A DNA stretch of 64,000 bases from Phyllobacterium zundukense (GTDB lineage: Bacteria; Pseudomonadota; Alphaproteobacteria; Rhizobiales; Rhizobiaceae): contig NZ_CP017940.1 of assembly GCF_002764115.1 (NCBI RefSeq), positions 3,880,501 to 3,944,500 of the forward strand, given 5' to 3'. Within the stretch, counting starts at the first letter, position 1. Each line of letters opens with the position of its first letter. The notes under the pieces were generated by a model, which searched no databases, was not told the origin of the DNA, and saw only the letters and a list, made by a program, of their open reading frames with translations. The translations under genes and the position numbers were made by a program. Below are positions 29,734 to 39,196 of the stretch, piece after piece.

Positions 29734-30690
29734 TCAGGCGCGGGGGTGCGCCTTGTCGTAGATTTCCATCAATCGTTCCGTATCGACGCCGGTATAGACC
29801 TGCGTGGTCGACAGGCTGGCGTGGCCAAGCAATTCCTGGATGGTGCGCAGGTCACCGCCGCGACCGAGCAGGTGCGTGGCGAAGGAATGGCGCAGCGCAT
29901 GCGGCGTTGCCGTATCCGGCAGGCCGAGTGCGCCTCGCATTTTCTGCATGTCACGCTGGATGATGGCCGAATGCAATTCGCCGCCGCGCGCCCCGCGAAA
30001 CAGCGGCTTGCCCTCTTCCAGCGCATAAGGGCAGAGTTTGCGATATTCAGCGACAACGCGATGCACGATCGGCAGCAGGGGCACCATGCGGGTTTTCCCG
30101 CCCTTGCCGGTAATGGGAATGGAACGCGCATCCGGATCGGTCAGCGCCCCGCCATCGAGACCGAGCGCTTCGGAAATGCGCAGGCCGCATCCATAGAGCA
30201 GGGTCAGCACGGCGGCATTGCGAGCGGCGATCCATGGCTCTTCGTTGAGCTGTTCGCCAGTTTCGACCACGCGGCGCGCGTCGACCATGGTCAGCGGCTT
30301 CGGCAGGGATTTCGGCTGGCGCGGCGCGCGCATGGCGATCGAGGCTGCGGCATTGGCCATGCCCTGCTTTTCCAGATGGCGCAGGAAGGAGCGTATGCCC
30401 GCAAGTCCACGCCCAAGTGTACGAGCTCCGGCGCCATCATTGCGGCGCCGGGCCAGGAACGAGCGAAGATCGGCAATGCGCAGCGTCGCCACGTCCTTCA
30501 GCGCCGGCGGCTCGCCCAAATGGCCGGTGAGGAACTGGAAGAACTGGCGCGTGTCGCGCTCATAGGCTTCCAGCGTGTTCGCTGCCAAGCGCCGCGTATT
30601 CTTCAGCGATTTCAGCCAATTCTCGCGCGCGTCGATCAGGTCGGCTCTGGCGGAAACCAGGAATTGTTCGGTTTGCGGCTGGACGCCCAT
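29734..30690 (-). CDS. xerC: Tyrosine recombinase XerC
   Basis: A 318-residue site-specific recombinase that resolves chromosome dimers at dif with XerD. It has an N-terminal SAM-like core-binding domain (about residues 15-105), then the catalytic domain with Arg in CGLRISEALGL, Lys in TGKGGKTRMVP, HALRHSFATHLL, the second His in LLGHASLSTTQ, and the nucleophile Tyr in VYTGVD. All catalytic residues are present. It is divergent from rimM across 124 bp. FtsK, its usual activator, is encoded at 50-53 kb. Confidence 0.94.
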   Translation of the reverse strand: MGVQPQTEQFLVSARADLIDARENWLKSLKNTRRLAANTLEAYERDTRQFFQFLTGHLGEPPALKDVATLRIADLRSFLARRRNDGAGARTLGRGLAGIRSFLRHLEKQGMANAAASIAMRAPRQPKSLPKPLTMVDARRVVETGEQLNEEPWIAARNAAVLTLLYGCGLRISEALGLDGGALTDPDARSIPITGKGGKTRMVPLLPIVHRVVAEYRKLCPYALEEGKPLFRGARGGELHSAIIQRDMQKMRGALGLPDTATPHALRHSFATHLLGRGGDLRTIQELLGHASLSTTQVYTGVDTERLMEIYDKAHPRA

Positions 30691-30814
30691 GGCATCGCTC
30701 CTCAGGTTTTATCGCCCGGACAATGGCATGCCAGTCGTTACAGAGTCGTTTCGTCCTTGGTTTTGCCCGGGCTTTGCTCTAATTCGGGCTAAAGCGTAAA
30801 AATGGAAGAATCCC

Positions 30815-31396
30815 ATGGCAAAGTTGAATGATCCGGTGCAGTTGGCGGTGATCGGTGCAGCGCACGGAACCCGCGGCGAATTGCGCGTGAAAACATTTAC
30901 CGGCGATCCGATGGCGCTGGCTGACTACGGCCCGCTTTACGACGTGACCGGCAGGGCTTTCGAGGTGCTGGACATTCGTCCGTCCAAGACCGTTGTCGTC
31001 GTGCGCTTTCGCGGCGTAAATGACCGCAATATGGCCGAGGCGCTGAATGGTACGACCCTGTTCATCGAACGGTCGCAGTTGCCCCAGGATCTCGACGAGG
31101 ACGAATATTACCATTCCGATCTGATTGGGCTGGAGGCCATAGATGCGGAAGGCAAAAAGCACGGCAAGGTATCGGCCATGTTCGACTTCGGCGGCGGCGA
31201 TCTTCTTGAGCTCACCGTTCCCGGCAAACGTCCCATGCTGATCCCGTTCACGCTGGCCGCCGTGCCGCAGGTTGACGTCAAGGCCGGTCACATCGTGATC
31301 GATCCTGCCGCGGCTGGTCTCATCCCCGACGAGAATGAGGACGAGGAACGCCGCCGCCAGCTCGGCGGCGAAGGCGACGGGAAAAAGCAGTCATGA
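30815..31396 (+). CDS. rimM: Ribosome maturation factor RimM
   Basis: A 193-residue protein that helps assemble the 30S head. It has an N-terminal RimM domain ([21 protein letters not shown]) and a C-terminal PRC-barrel ([20 protein letters not shown] through [15 protein letters not shown]). An acidic, charged tail ends it. The stop overlaps the trmD ATG (ATGA). In most relatives rpsP lies directly upstream; here that place is taken by divergent xerC. Confidence 0.95.
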   Translation: MAKLNDPVQLAVIGAAHGTRGELRVKTFTGDPMALADYGPLYDVTGRAFEVLDIRPSKTVVVVRFRGVNDRNMAEALNGTTLFIERSQLPQDLDEDEYYHSDLIGLEAIDAEGKKHGKVSAMFDFGGGDLLELTVPGKRPMLIPFTLAAVPQVDVKAGHIVIDPAAAGLIPDENEDEERRRQLGGEGDGKKQS

Positions 31397-32103
31397 CAAC
31401 GGAAGAGGGCAGCTTTCGCGCCACGGTGCTGACGCTCTATCCGGAAATGTTTCCGGGGCCGCTCGGCGTGTCGCTTGCAGGTAAAGCATTGCAGGACGGC
31501 GCGTGGTCGCTGCAAACAGTGCAGATCCGCGAGTTCGCTACCGACAAGCACCGCATGGTCGACGATACGCCAGCTGGCGGCGGCGCCGGCATGGTGATGA
31601 AGCCGGATGTGCTGGCACGCGCCGTCGATCATGTGGCCGACGGGCGGCCGAAACTGTTCATGAGCCCGCGTGGCAAGCCGCTTACGCAGGCACGGGTGCG
31701 CGAGTTGGCGGCCGGTTCCGGCGTTGTCCTGCTTTGTGGACGTTTCGAAGGGGTTGACGAGCGGTTGATCGAAGCCCGGGATTTCGAAGAAGTATCGATC
31801 GGCGACTATATTCTCTCCGGCGGCGAAACCGCGGCGATTGTCGTTCTCGATGCGATCGTCCGGCTGTTGCCCGGTGTCATGGGCAATGCCCTGTCCGGCG
31901 AGACGGAAAGTTTCGAAACCGGGCTACTGGAGCATCCGCACTATACCAAACCGCAGGAATGGGAAGGACGCCGCATTCCGGATGTGCTTCTGTCCGGCAA
32001 TCATGGGGCGATCGACAAGTGGCGGCGCGGGGAAGCAGAACGGTTGACGCGGGAACGGCGGCCTGATCTTTGGGAAGCACATAAAGCGCCTTCAAAAAAA
32101 TAG
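31393..32103 (+). CDS. trmD: tRNA (guanine37-N1)-methyltransferase TrmD
   Basis: A 236-residue SPOUT enzyme that makes m1G37 and so prevents frameshifting. It shows [38 protein letters not shown], and the trefoil knot with SAM site [15 protein letters not shown] and [17 protein letters not shown]. The C-terminal helical part has [20 protein letters not shown], which is typical. It starts in overlap with rimM; rplS follows after about 200 bp. Confidence 0.96.
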   Translation: MTTEEGSFRATVLTLYPEMFPGPLGVSLAGKALQDGAWSLQTVQIREFATDKHRMVDDTPAGGGAGMVMKPDVLARAVDHVADGRPKLFMSPRGKPLTQARVRELAAGSGVVLLCGRFEGVDERLIEARDFEEVSIGDYILSGGETAAIVVLDAIVRLLPGVMGNALSGETESFETGLLEHPHYTKPQEWEGRRIPDVLLSGNHGAIDKWRRGEAERLTRERRPDLWEAHKAPSKK

Positions 32104-32308
32104 GCGGCAAAAAGAATCGCCATCGGAGGTGACAAACCGGCTTTTATGGTGTATTTGCCCGCCAACTCGGGAAAAACCCGAATCCATTAATCAATGAATG
32201 GTGAATTCGCTCCTGCCTCGTCAGAGGCATAGAAATGCGGCCAAAGTTGCTGCGTTTCGAGTGTTGAGCGCTCTGACTGTTCGAGAAGACAAGAAAAGGA
32301 TGAAGACG

Positions 32309-32761
32309 ATGACCGTCGAGATTATTCGTCAGCTCGATCTCGAGCAGAGAGCAAAAATCGAAGCAAAGCGCACGCTTCCGGATTTCCGCCCAGGCGACAC
32401 GGTTCGTGTCAATGTCCGCGTGACGGAAGGTACCCGTACCCGCGTTCAGGCCTATGAAGGCGTTTGCATCGCCCGTAACGGCGCTGGCATCAACGAGAAC
32501 TTCACTGTTCGCAAGATTTCCTACGGTGAAGGCGTCGAGCGCGTATTCCCGATCATTTCACCACTGGTTGAAGGCGTAGAAATCGTGCGTCGCGGCAAGG
32601 TTCGCCGTGCGAAGCTCTACTATCTGCGCGGCCTCACCGGCAAGGCAGCCCGCATTGTGGAGAAGAAAGACAACCGCAAGAACAAGACTGCTGTTCCGAC
32701 CACCGGCGCTGCCGAGGTGGTAACAGAAGCAACGGTTGCCAAGGCGCCTGCCGCTGAATAA
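32309..32761 (+). CDS. rplS: 50S ribosomal protein L19
   Basis: A 150-residue L19 with [47 protein letters not shown] and a basic [20 protein letters not shown], followed by an alphaproteobacterial C-terminal extension. It sits at the 30S-50S interface. The ATG at 32309 is favoured because AAGGA ends eight bases upstream; an ATG at 32300 directly abuts that site. The 200-bp gap to trmD may hold its own promoter. Confidence 0.95.
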   Translation: MTVEIIRQLDLEQRAKIEAKRTLPDFRPGDTVRVNVRVTEGTRTRVQAYEGVCIARNGAGINENFTVRKISYGEGVERVFPIISPLVEGVEIVRRGKVRRAKLYYLRGLTGKAARIVEKKDNRKNKTAVPTTGAAEVVTEATVAKAPAAE

Positions 32762-32781
32762 GCGCGGTTCCTGACAATTTG

Positions 32782-32812
32782 AAAAGGCGGTCTTCGGGCC
32801 GCCTTTTTTATT
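32782..32812 (+). terminator. Rho-independent terminator of rplS
   Basis: AAAAGGCGG-TCTTCGGG-CCGCCTTTTTT: a GC stem with A-run on the left and a run of six T on the right, 20 bp past the rplS stop. Confidence 0.9.
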
Positions 32813-32932
32813 TGTGACGCGAAAATCTTCTCCGGCTGCACACATCGAGGGTACAGACATGCTTGCGGGGATTGACGCGCCGGTGACAAGGTGAAATCAG
32901 TTTCCGACGCAAACACGCGACAGGGGTTTGAG

Positions 32933-33727
32933 ATGAACTTGCGATCCGTTCTTTTGGCGGGACTTATGCTCGCCGTGGCGCCATTTTCCGCATCGGCTGC
33001 CGACTTGCCTGATCTCGGCGGCAAACAAGTTACCGTGGTGACGGAAAACGCCTATCCACCCCTGCAATTTGTCGATCCGAAGACCGGTAAGCCTGTCGGT
33101 TGGGAATATGATGCGATGAACGAGATCGCCAAGCGGTTGAACTTCAAGGTCGAATATCTCAACACCAGCTGGGATGCGATGATCCAGGCCGTATCCGACA
33201 ATCAGTATCAGATCGGCATGACCGGCATCACCATCAACGACGAACGCAAGCAGAAGGTCGATTTCTCGGAACCTTACATGCGCTCGGAACAGTTCATGCT
33301 GGTGCGCAGTGACGAGAAGCGTTTCGCCGATCCCAAGAGCTTTGCCGAATTGAAGGATGCGCTTGTCGGTGCGCAGCCGGGCACGACCAATTTCTATGTC
33401 GCCGTCTACAATGTCCTCGATGGCAATGAGCAGAATCCGCGTATCAAGCTGTTCGAGACCTTTGGCGCGACCATCCAGGCGCTGAAGACCGGCGACGTCG
33501 ATCTTGTCCTGACCGACAGTACGGCCGGCAAGGGTTACGTCGATGCATCCGGCGGTGCGTTGAAGCTGATCGGCGGGCCGCTTGGCGCCGAGGATTTCGG
33601 CTTCATCTTCCCCAAGGGCTCGGATATCGTTGCGCCGGTCAATGCGGCCATCGCAGGGCTCAAGGCCGACGGAACATTCGACGCGCTCAACAAGAAGTGG
33701 TTCCTCGACTACAAGCTTGGCCAGTAA
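32933..33727 (+). CDS. Amino-acid ABC transporter substrate-binding protein
   Basis: A 264-residue family-3 solute-binding protein. It has a signal peptide (cleavage at FSASA-AD, about residue 23) and the two-lobed fold: TVVTENAYPPLQFVDPKTGK, GWEYDAMNEIAKRLNF, YQIGMTGITINDERKQKVDF and FGFIFPKGSDIVAPVNAAI. Family members bind polar or basic amino acids in the periplasm; the ligand here is not clear. ATG 32933 begins the signal peptide; an earlier in-frame GTG is rejected. The permease follows after 8 bp. No ATPase gene is next to them. Confidence 0.93.
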   Translation: MNLRSVLLAGLMLAVAPFSASAADLPDLGGKQVTVVTENAYPPLQFVDPKTGKPVGWEYDAMNEIAKRLNFKVEYLNTSWDAMIQAVSDNQYQIGMTGITINDERKQKVDFSEPYMRSEQFMLVRSDEKRFADPKSFAELKDALVGAQPGTTNFYVAVYNVLDGNEQNPRIKLFETFGATIQALKTGDVDLVLTDSTAGKGYVDASGGALKLIGGPLGAEDFGFIFPKGSDIVAPVNAAIAGLKADGTFDALNKKWFLDYKLGQ

Positions 33728-33735
33728 GCTGAAAG

Positions 33736-34560
33736 GTGTCCGATAACGCTCAGAACAGGGGACCGTCCGAGAAGAAGGACTTTCCATGGTGGTTGCTCGT
33801 CGCCGTAGCGATCGCCGTTGTGCTGGGCGTTGCCATCCTTGTCAGCCCCATCTACGGACAGGTCTTCTCCACGGTATCGCAGGGTATCTGGATTACGGTC
33901 TGGGTCTCGCTTCTAGCCTTCTTCCTCGCCTCGACCCTCGGTTTGCTTCTGGCAGTGATGAGCCTGTCGGAGCATATTGCCGTGAGACAGATCGCACGCT
34001 TCTATGTAGAGATCGTGCGCGGTATCCCTCTGCTTGTGCTGCTGTTCTACATTGCCTTTGTCGGCGCCCCGGCGGTTGTCGCGCTGTGGAACTTCGTCAC
34101 GCAGCCACTGCAGACTTCAGGCGTTCTTGACCCGCTGCAGGTTCGGGATTTTTCGCTGCTCTGGCGCGCCATCGTCGCCCTCATGCTCGCCTATGCGGCG
34201 TTTCTTGCCGAGATTTTTCGCGCTGGCATCCAGGCCGTGGACCAAGGCCAGATCGAAGCTGCAAAGGCGCTGGGACTGAAGCGTTTTCCGCGGTTCCGCC
34301 TCATTATCATGCCCCAGGCGATCCGCACCATCCTGCCGCCCTATGGCAATGACTTCATCTCGATGGTGAAGGATTCCTCACTCGTCTCCGTGCTTGGCGT
34401 GGTCGATGTCACGCAGATGGGCAAGGTCTATGCCTCCGGCTCCTTCCGCTTCTTTGAGACCTATTCCGTCATCGCCTATGTCTACCTGATCCTGACGATC
34501 AGCCTGTCGCTGTGTCTGCGCTGGGTAGAACGGCGCCTGGGCCGGACTGAGCGTGGATGA
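33736..34560 (+). CDS. Amino-acid ABC transporter permease
   Basis: A 274-residue HisMQ-type permease with about five helices. The N-terminus is polar for 15 residues, then WWLLVAVAIAVVLGVAILV. The ATPase-contact EAA loop is QIEAAKALGLKRFPRFRLII, followed by MPQAIRTILPPYGNDFISMVKDSS, both diagnostic. It starts with GTG at 33736, which has GAAAG just upstream. It pairs with the binding protein before it. The usual third gene, the ATPase, is absent; leuC follows. Confidence 0.93.
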   Translation: MSDNAQNRGPSEKKDFPWWLLVAVAIAVVLGVAILVSPIYGQVFSTVSQGIWITVWVSLLAFFLASTLGLLLAVMSLSEHIAVRQIARFYVEIVRGIPLLVLLFYIAFVGAPAVVALWNFVTQPLQTSGVLDPLQVRDFSLLWRAIVALMLAYAAFLAEIFRAGIQAVDQGQIEAAKALGLKRFPRFRLIIMPQAIRTILPPYGNDFISMVKDSSLVSVLGVVDVTQMGKVYASGSFRFFETYSVIAYVYLILTISLSLCLRWVERRLGRTERG

Positions 34561-34656
34561 TAAACTGGTCTTGCGGTCAGATGTTGTCGAGCCACGCAAT
34601 TCTGCGGCCAAAGAGCGGCGCATTGTCGCCGGAATATTACTTTTTTCGCTTGTTTC

Positions 34657-34686
34657 TTGACGTAAGTGAGCCTCGAGTGCATATGT
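34657..34686 (+). promoter_or_regulatory. Possible leuC promoter
   Basis: TTGACG (34657-34662) followed 17 bp later by CATATG (34680-34685). The -10 match is poor. It lies 46 bp before the leuC ATG in the gap after the ABC permease. Confidence 0.3.
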
Positions 34687-34731
34687 CCACGAAATAATCG
34701 AAAAGCACAAAACCGTGCCGAGGATATCGCT

Positions 34732-36141
34732 ATGACTGCGCCACGTACACTCTATGACAAGATATGGGATGACCATCTGGTCGATCAGCAGGATGACGGC
34801 ACGTGCCTCCTCTATATTGATCGCCATCTTGTGCATGAAGTGACCAGCCCCCAGGCTTTCGAGGGCCTGCGTGTGACCGGCCGCAAGGTCCGTCACCCGG
34901 AAAAGACACTGGCCGTGGTTGACCACAACGTGCCGACCTCACCGGACCGGGTCAATGGTATCAAGAATGAGGAAAGCCGCATTCAGGTCGAGGCGCTTGC
35001 CAAGAACGCTGCGGATTTCGGCGTCGAGTATTACTCCGAGAAGGATATACGTCAGGGCATCGTCCACATCATCGGACCGGAGCAGGGCTTCACCCTGCCG
35101 GGCATGACCATTGTCTGCGGCGACAGCCACACCTCCACGCACGGTGCCTTTGGTGCGCTGGCGCATGGCATCGGCACATCGGAAGTCGAGCACGTTCTCG
35201 CAACCCAGACACTGATCCAGTCGAAAGCCAAGAACATGCTGGTGCGTGTTGATGGGGTCCTGCCGGCTGGCGTTACCGCCAAGGACATCATCCTTGCCAT
35301 CATCGGTGAGATCGGCACCGCAGGCGGCACCGGCTATGTCATCGAATATGCTGGCGAAGCCATTCGAGCGCTTTCGATGGAAGGCCGCATGACCATCTGC
35401 AATATGTCGATTGAAGGCGGTGCGCGCGCCGGTCTTATTGCACCGGACGAGACGACATTCGCCTATGTCAAGGACAAGCCCCGTGCGCCCAAGGGTGAAG
35501 CATGGGATATGGCGCTTGATTACTGGAAGACGCTGCAGAGTGACGAAGGCGCACATTTCGACAAGATTGTCGTTCTGAACGCCGCCGACCTGCCACCGAT
35601 CGTTTCCTGGGGCTCTTCGCCGGAAGACGTGATTGCAATCACTGGCGCCGTGCCAAATCCGGACGACATCGCCGATGAGACGAAGCGCAGTTCCAAGTGG
35701 CGTGCGCTCGACTATATGGGCCTGAAGCCCGGTACGCCGATGACCGATATCAAGCTAGACCGCGTTTTCATCGGCTCGTGCACCAATGGCCGCATCGAGG
35801 ATCTGCGCGAAGTCGCCAAGGTCGTTGAAGGCCGCAAAGTCAGCGAAACGGTCGATGCAATGATCGTTCCAGGGTCAGGCCTCGTCAAGGAACAGGCGGA
35901 AGCCGAAGGCCTCGACAAGATTTTCAAGGCAGCCGGGTTCGACTGGCGCGAGCCGGGCTGTTCCATGTGCCTTGCCATGAATGACGACCGCCTGAAGCCG
36001 GGTGAACGCTGCGCCTCGACCTCGAACCGCAATTTCGAGGGCCGCCAGGGCTTCAAAGGCCGCACGCATCTTGTGTCGCCAGCCATGGCAGCCGCTGCGG
36101 CGATTGCCGGCCACTTCGTCGACATCCGCGAGTGGAAATAA
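34732..36141 (+). CDS. leuC: 3-isopropylmalate dehydratase large subunit
   Basis: A 469-residue aconitase-superfamily subunit of leucine synthesis that isomerises 2- to 3-isopropylmalate with LeuD. The cluster cysteines are in [15 protein letters not shown] and [15 protein letters not shown]. Substrate segments [20 protein letters not shown] and [16 protein letters not shown] are intact. An upstream in-frame ATG (34666) is rejected because [17 protein letters not shown] is the family start. leuD and leuB are not in the window. Its 3' end faces queF, with a dispersed repeat between. Confidence 0.97.
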   Translation: MTAPRTLYDKIWDDHLVDQQDDGTCLLYIDRHLVHEVTSPQAFEGLRVTGRKVRHPEKTLAVVDHNVPTSPDRVNGIKNEESRIQVEALAKNAADFGVEYYSEKDIRQGIVHIIGPEQGFTLPGMTIVCGDSHTSTHGAFGALAHGIGTSEVEHVLATQTLIQSKAKNMLVRVDGVLPAGVTAKDIILAIIGEIGTAGGTGYVIEYAGEAIRALSMEGRMTICNMSIEGGARAGLIAPDETTFAYVKDKPRAPKGEAWDMALDYWKTLQSDEGAHFDKIVVLNAADLPPIVSWGSSPEDVIAITGAVPNPDDIADETKRSSKWRALDYMGLKPGTPMTDIKLDRVFIGSCTNGRIEDLREVAKVVEGRKVSETVDAMIVPGSGLVKEQAEAEGLDKIFKAAGFDWREPGCSMCLAMNDDRLKPGERCASTSNRNFEGRQGFKGRTHLVSPAMAAAAAIAGHFVDIREWK

Positions 36142-36153
36142 GCACCCTTATCT

Positions 36154-36182
36154 CTCCCACAAGGGGAGAGATAATCGGCATT
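36154..36182. repeat. Dispersed palindromic repeat, copy 1
   Basis: CTCCC-ACAA-GGGGAG palindrome followed by AGATAATCGGCAT. 27 of 29 bases match the copy at 50117-50145. It lies between the convergent leuC and queF genes. Its shape and position resemble the short intergenic repeats common in rhizobial genomes. It may act as a transcriptional stop for one or both genes. Confidence 0.7.
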
Positions 36183-36202
36183 GGCCGCCCACACTACGTA
36201 TT

Positions 36203-36661
36203 TCACCGTCCGCGATAGGCCGGAACACCCTGGTCCGGCAGCCAAAGGCCTTCCGGCACCGGACCGGTTTGCCAGAAAACGTCGATCGGAATGCCGCCGC
36301 GCGGATACCAGTAGCCGCCAATGCGTAGCCACAAGGGCTTGACCGCCTCGACGATGCGCTTGCCGATGCTGACCGTGCAGTCCTCGTGAAAAGCGCCGTG
36401 ATTGCGGAAACTGCCAAGAAACAACTTCAGCGATTTGGATTCAACCAGACTCTGGTCCGGCGCATAGTCGATCACCAAATGGCCAAAATCCGGCTGGCCG
36501 GTGACAGGGCAAAGCGAGGTGAATTCCGGGCAAGCAAAGCGTGCAAGAAAAAGTGTCCCCGCCTGCGGGTTGGGGACGGCATCGAGCGTGGCCTCATCCG
36601 GATGCTGCGGGATTTTCACATCCTTGCCAAGCATGGTTGCCTGTTCTGCATAGTGACTCAT
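36203..36661 (-). CDS. queF: NADPH-dependent 7-cyano-7-deazaguanine reductase QueF
   Basis: A 152-residue type I QueF (the short, monodomain form) that reduces preQ0 to preQ1 for queuosine. The nucleophilic Cys lies in [20 protein letters not shown], and the QueF motif with NADPH contact is [40 protein letters not shown] closes the T-fold. ATG 36661 overlaps the queD stop (ATGA). It is the last gene of queC-queE-queD-queF. Confidence 0.96.
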   Translation of the reverse strand: MSHYAEQATMLGKDVKIPQHPDEATLDAVPNPQAGTLFLARFACPEFTSLCPVTGQPDFGHLVIDYAPDQSLVESKSLKLFLGSFRNHGAFHEDCTVSIGKRIVEAVKPLWLRIGGYWYPRGGIPIDVFWQTGPVPEGLWLPDQGVPAYRGR

Positions 36662-37044
36662 GCTGCTGTCCTTTCCATCTCGAATTCGCCCTGATACTCG
36701 CAACCTTCGCCGCAAGTATCACGGTAAACGCCGACCTGAGCCAGGCCGGGTAGAGCCGGTGCAAAGTGCCGCCACAACCACATGGCAATATTCTCTAGCG
36801 TCGGCGTTTCCAGGCCCTTGATCTCGTTGAGGTACCGGTGATCGAGCTGCTCGACCGCGCTGTCGAAAGCGCTCTTCACAGCGCCAAGATCAGAAATGAG
36901 GCCGGTCCTGCTATCAGGTTTTCCTTCCAGCGTTACGCGTACGCGGAAGCTGTGTCCGTGCAGACGCGTATTGATGTGTCCGTCAGGAAATATGTGCGGC
37001 AGATGATGTGCCGCTTCGAACGTGAATTCGTTGAAGATTCTCAT
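36658..37044 (-). CDS. queD: QueD-like 6-carboxytetrahydropterin synthase, catalytic Cys replaced
   Basis: A 128-residue PTPS-fold protein. Zinc ligands are visible: His in FEAAHHLP (about residue 13) and the pair in [10 protein letters not shown]. The acid-base region [20 protein letters not shown] and the substrate Glu near the end are present. In canonical QueD the sequence before the zinc pair is GHKCGRLHGH, whose Cys is catalytic. Here it is [10 protein letters not shown], so Asn stands in that place. Two cysteines occur later in [10 protein letters not shown]. Operon position strongly supports a queuosine role, but the chemistry may differ. It is followed by queF in overlap and preceded by a 106-bp gap. 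Confidence 0.9.
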   Translation of the reverse strand: MRIFNEFTFEAAHHLPHIFPDGHINTRLHGHSFRVRVTLEGKPDSRTGLISDLGAVKSAFDSAVEQLDHRYLNEIKGLETPTLENIAMWLWRHFAPALPGLAQVGVYRDTCGEGCEYQGEFEMERTAA

Positions 37045-37086
37045 GAGTGCTCCGTCAGCTCTGGCGCAATACAGGCGCCCGCTAAA

Positions 37087-37130
37087 GCAATTCCAGCAAA
37101 AGTGTGTAACGGTTTTGCGTCCGGAATTGC
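37087..37130. repeat. Rhizobial-type imperfect palindromic repeat inside the que operon
   Basis: GCAATTCC (37087-37094) pairs with GGAATTGC (37123-37130), and GCAAAA (37096-37101) with TTTTGC around 37113-37118, leaving a loop of about 11 bases. From memory, near-identical 'AATTCC...AAAAGTG...CGGTTTT...GTCCGGAATTGC' units are scattered between genes in many Rhizobiales. It fills most of the gap between queE and queD and would form a strong mRNA hairpin. Confidence 0.65.
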
Positions 37131-37150
37131 GGTAAACAACGAGCTCGCCC

Positions 37151-37810
37151 TCAGGGCAAGCCGATCAGTTTATGTGTCTGCGTGCTCAGCCGCCAAAGCG
37201 GATGGGCGAGGCAATAGGCCGCTGCAGATGCCACATGCGATGCGGTTTGCGCCGGATCACCGATGACGTCAAGAGGTTGCAAATAGAAATGCTCGAAGGA
37301 AAGCTGCTCGAAGCGCGATGGATGCGTCTCGGGCTCCTTTTGCGGAAAGACGAGCTTGAGCTCGTTGCCGCTGGTCTGGACAAGCGGCGCTGCCGCTTTG
37401 GGCGAGACGCAAATCCAGTCGAGCCCGGACGGCGCCGCGATGGTGCCATTGGTCTCGACGCCAATTTCGAAACCGCGCGCATGAAAGGCGTCGATGAGCG
37501 GCGCATCGAGCTGCAGCAGCGGTTCGCCGCCGGTGCAGATGACATAGGGCTTGCCGCCCGATCTATCTGCATCGGGCCATTGCGCCGCCACCGCATCGGC
37601 CAGAGCTTCAGCGGTCTTGAACTTGCCGCCGCCCGGGCCGTTCACGCCGATGAAATCCGTATCGCAGAACTGGCAGACGGCCTCTTCGCGGTCGCGCTCA
37701 AGACCCGACCAAAGATTGCAACCGGCAAAGCGCATGAATACGGCAGCACGGCCGGTGTGGTTGCCCTCGCCCTGCAGGGTCAGATAGATTTCCTTGACGG
37801 CGTAAGTCAT
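37151..37810 (-). CDS. queE: 7-carboxy-7-deazaguanine synthase QueE
   Basis: A 219-residue radical SAM enzyme that converts carboxytetrahydropterin to 7-carboxy-7-deazaguanine. The cluster motif is the extended CX14CX2C form: C in FAGCNLWSG and CQFC 15 residues later. It is preceded by [41 protein letters not shown] is the GGE SAM motif, and VETNGT follows. The frame is open 111 bp upstream, but ATG 37810 overlaps the queC stop (ATGA) and starts the conserved region. Confidence 0.95.
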   Translation of the reverse strand: MTYAVKEIYLTLQGEGNHTGRAAVFMRFAGCNLWSGLERDREEAVCQFCDTDFIGVNGPGGGKFKTAEALADAVAAQWPDADRSGGKPYVICTGGEPLLQLDAPLIDAFHARGFEIGVETNGTIAAPSGLDWICVSPKAAAPLVQTSGNELKLVFPQKEPETHPSRFEQLSFEHFYLQPLDVIGDPAQTASHVASAAAYCLAHPLWRLSTQTHKLIGLP

Positions 37811-38517
37811 AGGGCTTCCGCCTTGAATTTCTGCCAGCCGGCAGAACGCAACTCGCAGGCGGGGCAGGTGCCGCAGCCATAGCCCCAGGCATGGCGCTTG
37901 GAACGATCGCCGAGATAGCAAGTATGGGTGTTCTCGACGATAAGGTCGAGGAGCGGTTCACCGCCAAGGTCCTGGGCCAGCGCGAAGGTCTCGGCCTTGT
38001 CGAGCCACATCAACGGCGTTTCAATGGTGACGCGGCGATCGAGGCCGAGCGATAGTGCCACCTGCTGGGCTTTCAGCGTGTCATCGCGGCAGTCGGGATA
38101 GCCGGAATAATCGGTCTCGCACATGCCGCCGACAATGACGCGCAGGCCGCGGCGATAGGCCAGCGCCCCGGCGAGCGTGAAGAACAGCAGATTGCGGCCG
38201 GGCACGAAGGTATTGGGCAAGCCGTTTTCAGCCATCTCAATGGCAATATCATTGGTCATCGCAGATGCGCCGAGCTGCCCCACGACGCCGGCATCCAGCA
38301 TATGATCGTCGCCGAGCCTTGCCGCCCAATGTGGAAACTGCTTCGCCAGGGCGTTGCGGAACCCGCCACGCACTTCGAGCTCGATCCGGTGCCGCTGGCC
38401 ATAGTCAAAACCCACCGTCTCGACACGGTCGAAACGGGATAGCGCCCAGGCAAGGCACGTGGCGGAATCCTGTCCGCCGGAAAACAGGACCAGTGCGCCG
38501 TCAGAGTTGCGAGCCAT
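37807..38517 (-). CDS. queC: 7-cyano-7-deazaguanine synthase QueC
   Basis: A 236-residue ATP-dependent enzyme making preQ0 from 7-carboxy-7-deazaguanine. The PP-loop [18 protein letters not shown] is at residues 9-26. [18 protein letters not shown] and [11 protein letters not shown] are typical. The zinc site is C-terminal, in [20 protein letters not shown] followed by GTCPACELR. It leads the que operon. No preQ1 riboswitch was recognised in the 80 bp before it. Confidence 0.96.
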   Translation of the reverse strand: MARNSDGALVLFSGGQDSATCLAWALSRFDRVETVGFDYGQRHRIELEVRGGFRNALAKQFPHWAARLGDDHMLDAGVVGQLGASAMTNDIAIEMAENGLPNTFVPGRNLLFFTLAGALAYRRGLRVIVGGMCETDYSGYPDCRDDTLKAQQVALSLGLDRRVTIETPLMWLDKAETFALAQDLGGEPLLDLIVENTHTCYLGDRSKRHAWGYGCGTCPACELRSAGWQKFKAEAL

Positions 38518-38597
38518 GAGTACTACCTTTTCGATGAAGCGGCCCCCTTTACAGGGCGCGGCTCACCGAGGCAAATCAAATCTCCAAAGGATCGGTG

Positions 38598-39005
38598 CTA
38601 GTCGCAGCCGGGATGGCCGATAACCGGCGTTTCATTGCGGTCGAGACCATACATGTAACTGCGTCCCCGAATGACAAAGGGGCTGTCGCAGCCTGTGTTG
38701 GGCGCCGGAACGACACCGACGACGACCGGATCGCTCACCGGGTAAATCACCGATGGCCCCTTGGCGCGCTTGTAGACCGGAACCTGCCGCCTAATATCGC
38801 GGCCCAACCCATCGGATTTCGCTGCCGAAGAACCCACGAAGATGATCTTCGGCCCGCCGGCTTCGTGCTGGATGACATTGCCATATTCGTCGCCGTAGGT
38901 GTTGCTGCTATTAAAATCGTTTGCGCCAGCAATCTGCGAAGCTGTCAGGACAAGCGCGAGTCCCATCGACGCCGCTACAGTACGGGTAGCTTTCTTCTGG
39001 AACAT
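38598..39005 (-). CDS. Hypothetical secreted protein
   Basis: A 135-residue protein with a signal peptide (VAASMGLALVLTASQIAGA, cleavage near AGA-ND). The mature part has NTYGDEYGNVIQHEAGGPKI and ends SPFVIRGRSYMYGLDRNETP followed by VIGHPGCD, with two cysteines that could form a disulfide. The family is unknown to me. It stands alone between queC and a divergent GNAT gene. Confidence 0.65.
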   Translation of the reverse strand: MFQKKATRTVAASMGLALVLTASQIAGANDFNSSNTYGDEYGNVIQHEAGGPKIIFVGSSAAKSDGLGRDIRRQVPVYKRAKGPSVIYPVSDPVVVGVVPAPNTGCDSPFVIRGRSYMYGLDRNETPVIGHPGCD

Positions 39006-39196
39006 CGCGGTTACCTCACGGATCGAACTTCCTAAACTTCGAGATTAACCTTTTATTAACAATTGTCATCTGCCCAAAACCTAATCAAATCGATTTTCAT
39101 ACCGGGCGCAGGTTGACGGGCAGGACACAATCAACCAATCCTCCGGTTTATAAGAATTGCCTTAATCGGGCAGATGCCAAAGGGACGGAAGCGATC

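Noticed and set aside
29746..30792. Plus-strand open frame of 348 codons opposite xerC
   Set aside because: XerC on the other strand has a complete catalytic set. The plus-strand frame has no domain.
38518..38597. Possible preQ1 riboswitch upstream of queC
   Set aside because: The short gap lacks the class I or class II preQ1 motifs and any suitable hairpin.
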